From contig URNW01000009.1 of the NCBI GenBank assembly GCA_900549285.1, positions 1-46,972 on the forward strand: DNA of 46,972 bases, given 5' to 3'. Below are positions 7,658 to 15,174 of this stretch, in pieces. Position numbers and translations under genes: made by a program. The notes below the pieces were generated by a model, which was not told the origin of the DNA, did not search any database, and saw only the letters and a program-made list of their open reading frames with translations. This DNA is from an uncultured Mycoplasmatota bacterium (lineage in GTDB: Bacteria > Bacillota_I > Bacilli_A > RF39 > UBA660). Every line of letters starts with the position of its first letter. Position 1 is the first letter of the stretch.

Positions 7658-8540
7658 CTTGTTTTGTTTTTAATACTAATTCTAGGGCATCTTCTTTTGT
7701 CTCTGCTGTTATTAAAAAACAATTTCTATGACAAAATTTAGCTGTTTTTACCCCACTTATCGCTCTTAATTCTTCATCTCTTTTTCCAGCCCATTCTTTT
7801 TTAAAAGGAATTCTTGAAATAAAGCCTTTATATTTAGTTGGGACAGTGTGGGCAGCATATCCTCCACGGTTAGAAGGATAAATGACAAAGTCTACATCTA
7901 AGTTTAATTTAAATAAGGCATATTCATAGGGAATATATTCATCTAAAATTAAGATTTTATCTTTTATAGTGTCCTTTAATTTTTTTATTTGCTCTATTAC
8001 TTCTGATTTTGTTATGGCATCTGCAATTATTTTATCGAATATAACTCTAGCAAAATCTACTGCTTCTAAAAAGCATTCATTTTCATCTTTACTCTCTTTA
8101 AATTTGGGTCTAAATTGTTCTATTAAAAGTGATAGAGTGTAAATATTAAATGGAGCATCTATTGTATATTCGCCATTATCAAAAGCATCAATTTGAGTTA
8201 CTAATAATTCATCAAAAATTTGAAATACGGTTTCATAGTTTTTTATTTGTTCTTTTTTTAAATATTCTTTACCATATTTTCTCCAGAGGAGACCAAAGCT
8301 ACAATAGTGAATGTTATTAGCTCTTTTTTGGTCATAAGAAGAGCCATGATGATCAAAAGGTCCTAAACCAATATCATATGCTAATTTGCTTTTATCATCT
8401 TGATATTCTTTTAGACGAATTAAAGACATATCTTTATATAATTTTTCAAGAAATACAGTTGAAAATATATCATCAGCATGGAAATTTCCTGCATGAGTTA
8501 CAAAGTCTGCTTCTTTTAAATCACTAACAATTTTTATCAT
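7650..8540 (-). CDS. MYG1-family (UPF0160) DHH-like phosphoesterase
   Basis: The 296-aa protein matches the MYG1 family across its length. The N-terminal metal motif T-H-A-G-N-F-H-A-D-D-I-F-S (residues ~15-27) and the D-H-H block G-P-F-D-H-H-G-S-S (~60-68) supply the histidines and aspartates of the DHH-superfamily active site. The C-terminal half carries G-G-Y-A-A-H-T-V-P near 226-234, and a late C-H-R-N motif is also typical. Eukaryotic MYG1 is a 3'-5' RNA exonuclease; bacterial members are largely uncharacterised. The start overlaps the stop of a 48-aa ORF as ATGA, so the two are translationally coupled. Confidence 0.85.
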   Translation of the reverse strand: MIKIVSDLKEADFVTHAGNFHADDIFSTVFLEKLYKDMSLIRLKEYQDDKSKLAYDIGLGPFDHHGSSYDQKRANNIHYCSFGLLWRKYGKEYLKKEQIKNYETVFQIFDELLVTQIDAFDNGEYTIDAPFNIYTLSLLIEQFRPKFKESKDENECFLEAVDFARVIFDKIIADAITKSEVIEQIKKLKDTIKDKILILDEYIPYEYALFKLNLDVDFVIYPSNRGGYAAHTVPTKYKGFISRIPFKKEWAGKRDEELRAISGVKTAKFCHRNCFLITAETKEDALELVLKTKQEN

Positions 8541-8683
8541 CTTCTTATTTCTTCTTCCAATGTTACTAAGATATTTTCTTTCTTTTCTAGTAAATTCATT
8601 ATTTCTGAAGCTGGTACTTCATTCATTGTAACATATCCTTTTTTTATTAAATGACAATTCATATAAGCATTAAAATTTAGCAT
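8537..8683 (-). CDS. Small ORF (48 aa) coupled to the MYG1-like gene
   Basis: An ATG at 8683 preceded by a clear GAGGTG ribosome site opens a 48-codon frame that ends TGA at 8537-8539, overlapping the MYG1-like start codon by an ATGA junction. The product begins MLNFNAYMNC and ends in an acidic, probably helical segment (L-L-E-K-K-E-N through E-E-E-I-R-R). No family is recognised. The strong ribosome site and the overlap are the evidence that it is translated; it may mainly serve to couple translation. Confidence 0.6.
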   Translation of the reverse strand: MLNFNAYMNCHLIKKGYVTMNEVPASEIMNLLEKKENILVTLEEEIRR

Positions 8684-8730
8684 GATTTCACCTCGAATTT
8701 ATTATATACTACTTCATATTTTAGTGCAAG

Positions 8731-8751
8731 AAAAAAAGTCTCAGTGAGACT
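8731..8751 (-). terminator. Terminator of the LysM gene
   Basis: The stem AGTCTC/GAGACT with a 3-base loop (8737-8751) is followed by seven T on the minus strand, just past the LysM stop codon. Confidence 0.75.
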
Positions 8752-9055
8752 ATCTACTTTTGTATACTAATATTTGTTCTGGTAACAAATAAATTGTTTG
8801 ATTATATTTTAATATATTTTCAGGTGTCGTATTAAAAGCACTTGATACACCACTTAAAGTATCTCCTTCAGCTGTAATATAATAACTGTATCCACTCTTA
8901 GGAATTAGTAACTCTTGGTTTGGATAAATATATTCATTATCTTTTATTCCATTTATCGCTGCTAATAATTTGGGATTGATATTATATTTTCTCGCAATTT
9001 CATATAAATTATCCCCTTTTTCTATTGTATAATAAGTAAAGTAACTTTCATTCAT
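8750..9055 (-). CDS. Protein of two LysM domains
   Basis: The 101-aa product is two LysM repeats: residues ~7-52 (Y-T-I-E-K-G-D-N-L-Y-E-I-A, then Y-P-N-Q-E-L-L-I-P) and ~57-100 (Y-Y-I-T-A-E-G-D-T-L-S-G-V, then L-P-E-Q-I-L-V-Y). LysM binds N-acetylglucosamine polymers, mainly peptidoglycan. No signal peptide or membrane helix is visible, so it could act inside the cell, for example on a forming spore, or be exported by another route. No catalytic domain is attached. An AGGAGTG-type site precedes the ATG. Confidence 0.85.
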   Translation of the reverse strand: MNESYFTYYTIEKGDNLYEIARKYNINPKLLAAINGIKDNEYIYPNQELLIPKSGYSYYITAEGDTLSGVSSAFNTTPENILKYNQTIYLLPEQILVYKSR

Positions 9056-9102
9056 ATTATCACTCCTATCTATTTATAGGATATGACAAAAACACAAATC
9101 GG

Positions 9103-10197
9103 TTAATCTACATAAATCATATTCTCATAATTAAAGTTCCATTCAAAATAATTTAATAATTTCTTACTTCCTGTTAGTGGGTCAAAAACATATAAAGTAT
9201 CTTTCTTTAAATAGAAAACATTATTATCTTTTATTCTTACAATAGATGTTACATCACTATCTATCTTCGTATTTATCTTTTCATTATTATAATTTAAATA
9301 TAATTCATTTTCTTTTAATATATATTGATAATTTTCTTTGTATTGGAATTTTTTATTTTGATTTACTAAAGTTTTAATGCCTACTTCTTCCCACTTACCA
9401 TTATTTAGCATTTTAGGTTTTATCTTCTCTATTTTTCCATTTTTTACGTTTAATTCATACATAAGTTCTTCTTTATTATCTATAATGTATAATTTATTTT
9501 TTTCATATCCTGGATAATAACTATCAAAATAAATCTCTTTATTTAACTTATATTCTTTTACATCTCCATTTTTTAAAGATATACGGTAAAATTTATTATA
9601 TGTATAATTGGAATCATAGTCTGGTATGATTAAATAATCTTTAGTATAAGTAATTAAATTTACATTATACATTTCTTTAGCAAATAGACTCACTTTTTTT
9701 GTTTCTTGGGAATTAATATAGTAAAAGCCATCATAATCCCATAATAAATAAGTGTAATCTTTATTATATATGTTGATATCTTCATATGATTCTTTTAATT
9801 CTTTTTCTTTTTCTAAATATTTTTCTGGTATTTGTTCTTTTAATGAATCTTTTATATTTTTATAATATATGATTTCTTCATCTTGATAACATAAAGGTAT
9901 AAAGTCTATAGTATCAGCGGTAGGTATTAAACAAAAATCATTTTCTTCCTCTATTATTTCAATCTCTTTAATTAGATTTCTTTTCTGTTTATATTTACTT
10001 TCAGTTAAATAATCCAAAGTAATACCCTTATATTCTAAAGTAAAGTAGTAGTTTTTCATATCCTTATTATAACTTTCTTTAATATTAATACCATTTACTT
10101 TGTACTCTTTTGTATAGTCTGTTGCACGGAAAAAGAAAAAAATAAAAATTATAAATAAAGCAATTATTGTTATTTGAAATATTTTTAATTTTCTCAT
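9103..10197 (-). CDS. Membrane-anchored protein of unknown function, propeller-like
   Basis: A single N-terminal transmembrane helix (residues ~7-24) is followed by a ~340-residue extracytoplasmic domain rich in Tyr, Lys, Asn and short beta strands. Repeated patterns such as Y-K-E-N-Y-Q-Y-I-L-K-E-N-E-L-Y-L and I-K-D-N-N-V-F-Y-L-K-K-D-T-L-Y-V-F-D-P resemble beta-propeller blades of the DUF5050/PQQ-like kind, but I cannot assign a family. Four base pairs or more of spacing separate it from the PH-domain gene upstream (10209), so they are probably co-transcribed. Confidence 0.55.
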   Translation of the reverse strand: MRKLKIFQITIIALFIIFIFFFFRATDYTKEYKVNGINIKESYNKDMKNYYFTLEYKGITLDYLTESKYKQKRNLIKEIEIIEEENDFCLIPTADTIDFIPLCYQDEEIIYYKNIKDSLKEQIPEKYLEKEKELKESYEDINIYNKDYTYLLWDYDGFYYINSQETKKVSLFAKEMYNVNLITYTKDYLIIPDYDSNYTYNKFYRISLKNGDVKEYKLNKEIYFDSYYPGYEKNKLYIIDNKEELMYELNVKNGKIEKIKPKMLNNGKWEEVGIKTLVNQNKKFQYKENYQYILKENELYLNYNNEKINTKIDSDVTSIVRIKDNNVFYLKKDTLYVFDPLTGSKKLLNYFEWNFNYENMIYVD

Positions 10198-10208
10198 TCT
10201 TTACACCA

Positions 10209-10655
10209 TTATTTATTCATCATCATTTGTCCATATTTTTTCTTTTCTTCAATCATAAATTCAGAAATTACTGTTTCGATTTCTCTTAAAGAATCTTTAG
10301 CTAAGTTGGTTATAACTACTTCTTCTTTTACGGTATCAATTGTTATCTTTCCCCAAATTAAACCTGAATACACTTGCATATCATTATATAAATCTGGAGT
10401 AATACTGCTTAGGAAATAGCCCCATACTACCCGTTTTTGACCAATTAAAATTCTTTTATTGGTTATAGCTATGACAGCAGTTGATGTTACATCATAAAAT
10501 TTATCATTTTTTTGTCCTGCAAAAGCATAGCGTACTGTTTCTCCAGGATTTAGATGTTCTTCGATTACAGCACTATGTTTTTTTAATCTCCACCAAGTTA
10601 CTCCTCCTGGAAACTTTTTTTTATATATTTTTACATGATCGTATACTTGTCCCAT
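10209..10655 (-). CDS. Bacterial PH-domain protein (YokE-like)
   Basis: This 148-aa product fits the bacterial pleckstrin-homology family. Residues ~30-130 show the strand order L-N-P-G-E-T-V-R-Y-A-F-A-G, A-V-I-A-I-T-N-K-R-I-L-I and K-I-T-I-D-T-V, ending in the amphipathic helix S-L-R-E-I-E-T-V-I-S-E-F. It is cytoplasmic, without a signal. A GTG exists 12 bases further upstream (10667), but the ATG at 10655 has the better-spaced GGTGAT ribosome site. It probably shares a transcript with the 364-aa membrane protein. Function is unknown. Confidence 0.75.
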   Translation of the reverse strand: MGQVYDHVKIYKKKFPGGVTWWRLKKHSAVIEEHLNPGETVRYAFAGQKNDKFYDVTSTAVIAITNKRILIGQKRVVWGYFLSSITPDLYNDMQVYSGLIWGKITIDTVKEEVVITNLAKDSLREIETVISEFMIEEKKKYGQMMMNK

Positions 10656-10718
10656 TATAATCACCACACTTTCATTTTATAATAAAATTCTAGACTTGAC
10701 AAGTATTTATTAGGGAAT

Positions 10719-10747
10719 TTGCCTTTTCGTTATGAATATGTTATTAT
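10719..10747 (+). promoter_or_regulatory. Promoter of the family 2 glycosyltransferase gene
   Basis: -35 TTGCCT (10719-10724), 17-base spacer and -10 TATTAT (10742-10747) lie just ahead of the gene, leaving a leader of only about 20 bases. Confidence 0.5.
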
Positions 10748-10772
10748 AGGAAATAAATTTTAGGTGATTTAA

Positions 10773-11798
10773 ATGAAAATTAGTGTTATTATTCCTGTTT
10801 TCAACAGTGAATTATACTTAGATGATTTATTTTTATCTTTATCTCAACAAACATTACAAGATTTTGAAATTATTGCTATTGATGATGCTTCTAGTGATCA
10901 ATCTTTTACTATCTTACAAAAATGGCAAAGAAAATTTGCTAATAAAATGAAAATTGTTCATAATCCTGTCAATCTTGGAGTTGGGGCTAGTAGGAATATT
11001 GGTTTAAAATTAGCAAAAGGTGAATATATTAGTTTTATTGATAGTGATGATTTTATTCATCCTAATATGTTTTATGATCTTTATTATGGAGCTTTAGAGT
11101 ATCATTTTCCCGAAGTATTATCAACAGGAATTGTTTTTACTAAAAATTTAGATCATCCTGGAGACTTTCATTCTTACCGAAGAAAAGGAGAGGTATTTTC
11201 TCCTATCGATAATCCGTCTAAAATTCTTTTTTTCTCTCCTAGTTGTGGTAATAAACTTTTTAGAAGAGACTTCATTTGTCAAGAATTTCTTGCTAATGTT
11301 ATGTGGGAAGATATTCCATTTTCTTATGCTCATTTATTTTTAGCTAATCAGGTATTAGATTTTCATAATCCCGACTATTATTACCGAAAACATGATCATT
11401 TTAGTGTATCTAACCAAGGATTAAAAGAAAATCCCCATCTTTTAGATATCTTTCTAGTTTTAGATTATTTAGAATTCTTTTTAAAGCAAAAAGGAAAATA
11501 TGAAAAATTTCAAAAAGAAATTCAAACGATTCAGGTTGTTTATGCTTTATATCGTATTCGTGAAGTATTAGATTGGAATATCCCTCTTTCTATTAAAAAA
11601 CAGATGGTATCTATCCTTTATCATATGATTAAAATGAAATATACAGATATTAAAAATTTAGATCAGGATGCTTTGAATATGAAAGTCGATTTTTATACCA
11701 TTGATCAAGTATCACAAGTAGACGATTGTATTATGTCGATAGAAGATTGTGAAAAAAGTTTAACAAGAACTCTAAAACTTTTAATAGATAAGAACTAA
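10773..11798 (+). CDS. Glycosyltransferase family 2
   Basis: The 341-aa protein has a GT-A fold: I-S-V-I-I-P-V-F-N-S-E at 3-13, the acidic D-D-A-S-S-D near 37-42, G-V-G-A-S-R-N-I-G at 69-77 and the metal-binding D-S-D-D motif near 89-92. This is the pattern of inverting family 2 enzymes that transfer sugars from nucleotide donors to surface glycans. The C-terminal ~110 residues are helical and no transmembrane helix is evident, so it should work at the inner membrane face or cytosol. It stands alone, with its own promoter and converging on hsp20, so the acceptor cannot be guessed. Confidence 0.9.
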   Translation: MKISVIIPVFNSELYLDDLFLSLSQQTLQDFEIIAIDDASSDQSFTILQKWQRKFANKMKIVHNPVNLGVGASRNIGLKLAKGEYISFIDSDDFIHPNMFYDLYYGALEYHFPEVLSTGIVFTKNLDHPGDFHSYRRKGEVFSPIDNPSKILFFSPSCGNKLFRRDFICQEFLANVMWEDIPFSYAHLFLANQVLDFHNPDYYYRKHDHFSVSNQGLKENPHLLDIFLVLDYLEFFLKQKGKYEKFQKEIQTIQVVYALYRIREVLDWNIPLSIKKQMVSILYHMIKMKYTDIKNLDQDALNMKVDFYTIDQVSQVDDCIMSIEDCEKSLTRTLKLLIDKN

Positions 11799-11808
11799 TT
11801 TTAGAGAT

Positions 11809-11831
11809 TAAAAAAAAGCACTTTCGTGCTT
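11809..11831 (-). terminator. Terminator of hsp20
   Basis: The stem AAGCAC/GTGCTT with a 4-base loop (11816-11831) runs into eight T on the minus strand between the converging genes. Confidence 0.8.
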
Positions 11832-12216
11832 AATCTATATTAATTACTTTTTTAGATATGTTCTCATCTTTTTTAGGAGCGATTACTCTTAGTGTACCGT
11901 CTTTAAATTCAGCTTTGATATTTTCTTCTTCAATATCACCTAGGTAGAAAGAACGTGATAATTTTCCATAAAATCTTTCTCTTCTAATATATTTCTTTTC
12001 GTCTTTTTCTTCCTTTTCTTCTTTCTTTTCAGCACTAATTGTTAATGTTCCTTTATTAAACTCAATGTTAATATCATCTTTTGTAAAACCAGGCATATCT
12101 AGTTCTAAATTATAATTTCCATCAGCTTCATAAATATCACATTTCATTTTAGGACTCTCACTTTCTAAAAAACTATCAAACATATCATCTAAAAACATTT
12201 TTCTTGGTAACATCAT
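11830..12216 (-). CDS. hsp20: Small heat-shock protein, Hsp20 family
   Basis: This ATP-independent holdase chaperone of about 128 aa has an alpha-crystallin domain (residues ~28-120). Family marks are the strand Y-N-L-E-L-D-M-P-G-F-T-K-D-D-I, the lysine/glutamate-rich loop after T-I-S-A-E-K-K, and the A-x-F-K-D-G-T-L-R-V motif near the end. The C-terminal tail is short and lacks a clear I-x-I. Upstream ATG codons exist at 12222, but the AGGAAG ribosome site touches that codon, so the ATG at 12216 is better spaced. A CIRCE operator overlaps its promoter, so HrcA should repress it until heat stress. Confidence 0.93.
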   Translation of the reverse strand: MMLPRKMFLDDMFDSFLESESPKMKCDIYEADGNYNLELDMPGFTKDDINIEFNKGTLTISAEKKEEKEEKDEKKYIRRERFYGKLSRSFYLGDIEEENIKAEFKDGTLRVIAPKKDENISKKVINID

Positions 12217-12239
12217 AACCATCTTCCTTTCATGCTAAT

Positions 12240-12268
12240 AATATACCACTTATATTAGCACTTGTCAA
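12240..12268 (-). promoter_or_regulatory. Promoter of hsp20
   Basis: Minus-strand -35 TTGACA (12263-12268), 17-base spacer and -10 TATATT (12240-12245). The -35 hexamer sits inside the CIRCE element. Confidence 0.8.
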
Positions 12269-12281
12269 TATTAAGTGCTAA
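12255..12281. promoter_or_regulatory. CIRCE operator (HrcA binding site)
   Basis: The inverted repeat TTAGCACTT - 9 bases - AAGTGCTAA differs from the consensus TTAGCACTC-N9-GAGTGCTAA only at the inner base of each arm, keeping perfect symmetry. It covers the spacer and -35 of the hsp20 promoter, so bound HrcA would block RNA polymerase. In most Firmicutes CIRCE is at dnaK and groE; its use for hsp20 is less common. Confidence 0.9.
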
Positions 12282-12318
12282 TATATTTTTATTATATGTA
12301 AAAAAGCGTAAAATATAC

Positions 12319-12342
12319 AAAAAAAAGTAGAATTTCTACTTT
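12319..12342 (-). terminator. Terminator of the DUF308 gene
   Basis: The stem AGTAGA/TCTACT (12326-12340) is followed on the minus strand by a run of eight T. Confidence 0.7.
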
Positions 12343-12923
12343 TCTTTGTTAAATAAATTTAATAAATCTTTTGCTTTGGTATAAAGCATAATAGAATTAC
12401 ATATTTCTAAGATACTAGCTAAAATTATAAAGATTCCTGTTACTTCTACTATATCCATAGATGCCATAGGATTAATCATAATAAAGATACCAAATACTAA
12501 TAGAATTATAGCAATTACTAATGTAAGAGACCAACCATCATATTCTATTTTCTTTAATTTGAAAGACTCTATTATTTTTCTAATCGCTACAACTGTTAAG
12601 TAAATTCCTAAAGCAAATGTTAGTATTTTTACTATTTTAAAGGGATTAATCATAACAAGAAAGCCTACTATTATAAATAAGATTCCCCATATTAGATTAA
12701 ACTTAAATAGGGGATTATTATCTCTTATTATAAATTCATATATTGTATATAATCCAAATAAAAGAAAATAAATTCCTAAAATTATTCCTGTTAATTCTAA
12801 AGTAATCACAGGATTTAAATAGATGATTACTCCAAATAAAAGAAATAAACCATTTAAAATTATACTTCCAATTAATATCTTGTTAAAATTCATTTTTATT
12901 TTTTCTATTATATTTTTTGCCAT
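12336..12923 (-). CDS. DUF308 (HdeD-type) membrane protein
   Basis: The 195-aa protein has six predicted transmembrane helices in three similar pairs (about 15-58, 72-112, 130-178), each pair containing an N-P step (L-N-P-V-I-T, I-N-P-F-K-I, I-N-P-M-A-S). That triplicated pattern is the DUF308/HdeD signature. Enterobacterial HdeD is linked to acid resistance, but the mechanism is unknown and should not be carried over. The gene appears monocistronic, lies beside hsp20 and diverges from the FemABX gene. Confidence 0.85.
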   Translation of the reverse strand: MAKNIIEKIKMNFNKILIGSIILNGLFLLFGVIIYLNPVITLELTGIILGIYFLLFGLYTIYEFIIRDNNPLFKFNLIWGILFIIVGFLVMINPFKIVKILTFALGIYLTVVAIRKIIESFKLKKIEYDGWSLTLVIAIILLVFGIFIMINPMASMDIVEVTGIFIILASILEICNSIMLYTKAKDLLNLFNKEK

Positions 12924-12977
12924 AAGTATCCTCCTATATATAATTATACTATAATTTCTTTAGGAGTCAATCAAATA

Positions 12978-13006
12978 TAGACAATTATTTAGGGTTGTGT
13001 TATAAT
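12978..13006 (+). promoter_or_regulatory. Promoter of the FemABX gene
   Basis: -35 TAGACA (12978-12983), 17-base spacer and perfect -10 TATAAT (13001-13006), followed by an AAAGGGGG ribosome site before the ATG. Confidence 0.75.
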
Positions 13007-13034
13007 AACTCATTATTTATAAAGGGGGATATAT

Positions 13035-14282
13035 ATGCATATAAAAGAACTTTCTATTGCTGAATTTGATACTTTTGCTCAAAATTATCCTATTAGTTCT
13101 TATTATCAGAGTTCTAATTATGCACTTTTTATGGCCGAGATGGGTTATGATTATGAACTAATTGGTTTCGTTGATGAACTTGGAGTTATTAAAGCAGCAG
13201 CTTTAATATTAATTAAAAAAATTGGTTTTTCTTCTAAATATGGTTATTCACCTAAAGGTTTTTTGATTGATTATTTTGATCATGAATTATTAAATAAATT
13301 TACAGAAGCGATCAAAGAATACTATAGTAAAAAGTTAGTGTTTATTAAAATTAATCCTGAAATTGCAATTGGAGAAATTGATGCACATACTAAACTTACT
13401 AATTATAATCAAAATATTATTGTTCGAGATTATTTAAAAGAACTAGGATATCTTAAATTAAAAGATAACAAGTATTTTGAAAGCCTTTTTCCTAGATTTA
13501 ATGGAATTTTAAATATGAAAGAATATTCTTTTGCTTCTTTAGAAAAAAATACCAAAAATAAAATTAGAAAAGCTATTAAAAAAGGTCTTATTTTTGAGAA
13601 AGTAGATCGTAATAGTTTAGATATCTTATTTCAGTTTATTAAAAAGAAAAAAGATATAGATCCTTTTTATTACAAAAATTATTATAATGTTTTTGATCGC
13701 ATAAATGCTGCAGATTTATTTTTAATACGTATTGATTATCAACAATATTTGGTTAATAGTAAACAATTATATGATCAAGAATATGAACATAATCAAGAAA
13801 TATCACAAAAATTAATACAAAATTCTGATGATATTTATATTAAAGAAAAAATGAATTCTGATAAGATTTTATTAACATATAAAAATGATATTGAAATTGC
13901 TACTAAGGGATTACGAGAACAAAGACAAGATTATATTGCAGGAGCTTTTATTATTCGCTATCTTAATCGAGCTCATATTGTTATTAGTGGTTTTGATAAA
14001 AACTTTAAGCATTTTAATCCTAATTATTTCTTACATTATAAGATATTAGAATTTTATAAGGATCAATTTAAATTTTTAGATTTAAATGGAATGACAGGAG
14101 ACTTTACTAACCATAATCCATATTTGGGTTTAAATCAATTTAAATTGGGATTTAAGCCTCATATCTATGAATTTATTGGAGAATTTGATCTTATCTTGAA
14201 TGAACATGCTTATAGGACCCTTATTAAAAAAGGATTACTAGCAAAAGAGTTTAATAAAAAAACAAAGGTTCACTCTATTTAG
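13035..14282 (+). CDS. FemABX peptidoglycan interpeptide-bridge aminoacyltransferase
   Basis: The 415-aa protein has the double GNAT-like fold of FemABX enzymes. Diagnostic parts are the opening S-S-Y-Y-Q-S-S-N-Y-A-L-F (~21-32), K-Y-G-Y-S-P-K-G-F-L-I-D-Y (~73-85), K-N-T-K-N-K-I-R-K-A-I-K-K-G (~174-187), a helical hairpin (~230-295) and the C-terminal D-L-N-G-M-T-G-D-F and L-G-L-N-Q-F-K-L-G-F stretch. Such proteins transfer amino acids from aminoacyl-tRNA to the lysine of lipid II or to nascent peptidoglycan at the inner membrane face. The amino acid added cannot be read from sequence. The gene is monocistronic with its own promoter and terminator. Confidence 0.92.
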   Translation: MHIKELSIAEFDTFAQNYPISSYYQSSNYALFMAEMGYDYELIGFVDELGVIKAAALILIKKIGFSSKYGYSPKGFLIDYFDHELLNKFTEAIKEYYSKKLVFIKINPEIAIGEIDAHTKLTNYNQNIIVRDYLKELGYLKLKDNKYFESLFPRFNGILNMKEYSFASLEKNTKNKIRKAIKKGLIFEKVDRNSLDILFQFIKKKKDIDPFYYKNYYNVFDRINAADLFLIRIDYQQYLVNSKQLYDQEYEHNQEISQKLIQNSDDIYIKEKMNSDKILLTYKNDIEIATKGLREQRQDYIAGAFIIRYLNRAHIVISGFDKNFKHFNPNYFLHYKILEFYKDQFKFLDLNGMTGDFTNHNPYLGLNQFKLGFKPHIYEFIGEFDLILNEHAYRTLIKKGLLAKEFNKKTKVHSI

Positions 14283-14299
14283 TGAACTTTTATTTTTTC
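14266..14299 (+). terminator. Terminator of the FemABX gene
   Basis: The stem GTTCACT/AGTGAAC with a 6-base loop (14268-14287), then TTTTATTTTTT. The stop codon lies in the loop. Confidence 0.85.
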
Positions 14300-15066
14300 T
14301 TGCGTTTTGGTTTATTATTTTCCTTTTTCTTCTTTTCAATTACTCTAACTACTGGTTCATGATAGTATTCTTTTGTTCCTTTACTTTCATTTAATAATTT
14401 TCTTTTTATTTCTTCTTTACGTTTCTTCTCTGCTGCTTCTTTTTTAGGATCTTTCCGTTTTTTATTACTCATTTTATTAGCGTTTTCTTTGATTGTAGAA
14501 AGCTTTGTTATCTTCATAATATCTTTACCAATAATTATTAATGCAGGTATTAAGATAAATAAGAGCCATCCTATTCCTGATGCTAAAAATCTTTGAATAT
14601 GTCCTACTCCTGGAATTTTTATTATAACTTTTCCAATTACATTTTTATATTTGGCACATACTTCATCTTCTATTGAATTGGCATCTCCTTTAGTTACGTA
14701 ACAAGTGTTTCCCTCTGTATCTTTAGTTATTGCTTTAATTCTATGAGTTACAGTCATATTATAATTCGTTGGACTTGAAGAACGGAAAGTGATTACATCT
14801 CCTACTTTTAAATCATTGGGGTCATCTACCCGCATATTGATAACTGCATCATATATATTGATATTCGGTACCATGGATCCTGATGCGATTGTATATATGG
14901 AAAATTTTGGTTCATATCCTGGTCCATTTTTGACATATATTTTATTTGCTATGTAGTAATATAAAAGAAAAATTGCGATCAATAAAAGAATTATAAAAAG
15001 AGCCCATGATAGTATTTTGAAAATAATATGTACTATTTTTTGCCATGAAAAGTTTCTATCTTTCAC
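14290..15066 (-). CDS. sipW: SipW/ER-type signal peptidase I
   Basis: This 258-aa membrane protease carries an N-terminal helix (~15-40), the S-G-S-M motif with nucleophile S64, the T-H-R-I box with H108 and a K-G-D-A-N box with D128, then a second helix (~163-183). A Ser-His-Asp set instead of Ser-Lys marks the SipW/ER-archaeal subtype. The tail (~195-258) is very rich in Lys, Glu and Arg and should be cytoplasmic. In Bacillus SipW processes TasA-type fibre proteins. Here three exported proteins, two with SipW-like signal peptides, are encoded right beside it, so they are the likely substrates. Confidence 0.9.
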   Translation of the reverse strand: MKDRNFSWQKIVHIIFKILSWALFIILLLIAIFLLYYYIANKIYVKNGPGYEPKFSIYTIASGSMVPNINIYDAVINMRVDDPNDLKVGDVITFRSSSPTNYNMTVTHRIKAITKDTEGNTCYVTKGDANSIEDEVCAKYKNVIGKVIIKIPGVGHIQRFLASGIGWLLFILIPALIIIGKDIMKITKLSTIKENANKMSNKKRKDPKKEAAEKKRKEEIKRKLLNESKGTKEYYHEPVVRVIEKKKKENNKPKRKKK

Positions 15067-15135
15067 GTTGGCCCCTCCTATTCTATTATATTATTATTAT
15101 AGCTTATAACTCATGAAATTACAAGATTATTCCAT

Positions 15136-15168
15136 CAAAAAAGTAAATACTTTCATATTTACCTTTTT
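15136..15168 (-). terminator. Terminator of the calcium-repeat protein gene
   Basis: The stem AGTAAATA/TATTTAC with a 6-base loop (15142-15162) is followed by six T on the minus strand. Confidence 0.75.
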
Positions 15169-15174
15169 AAATCC

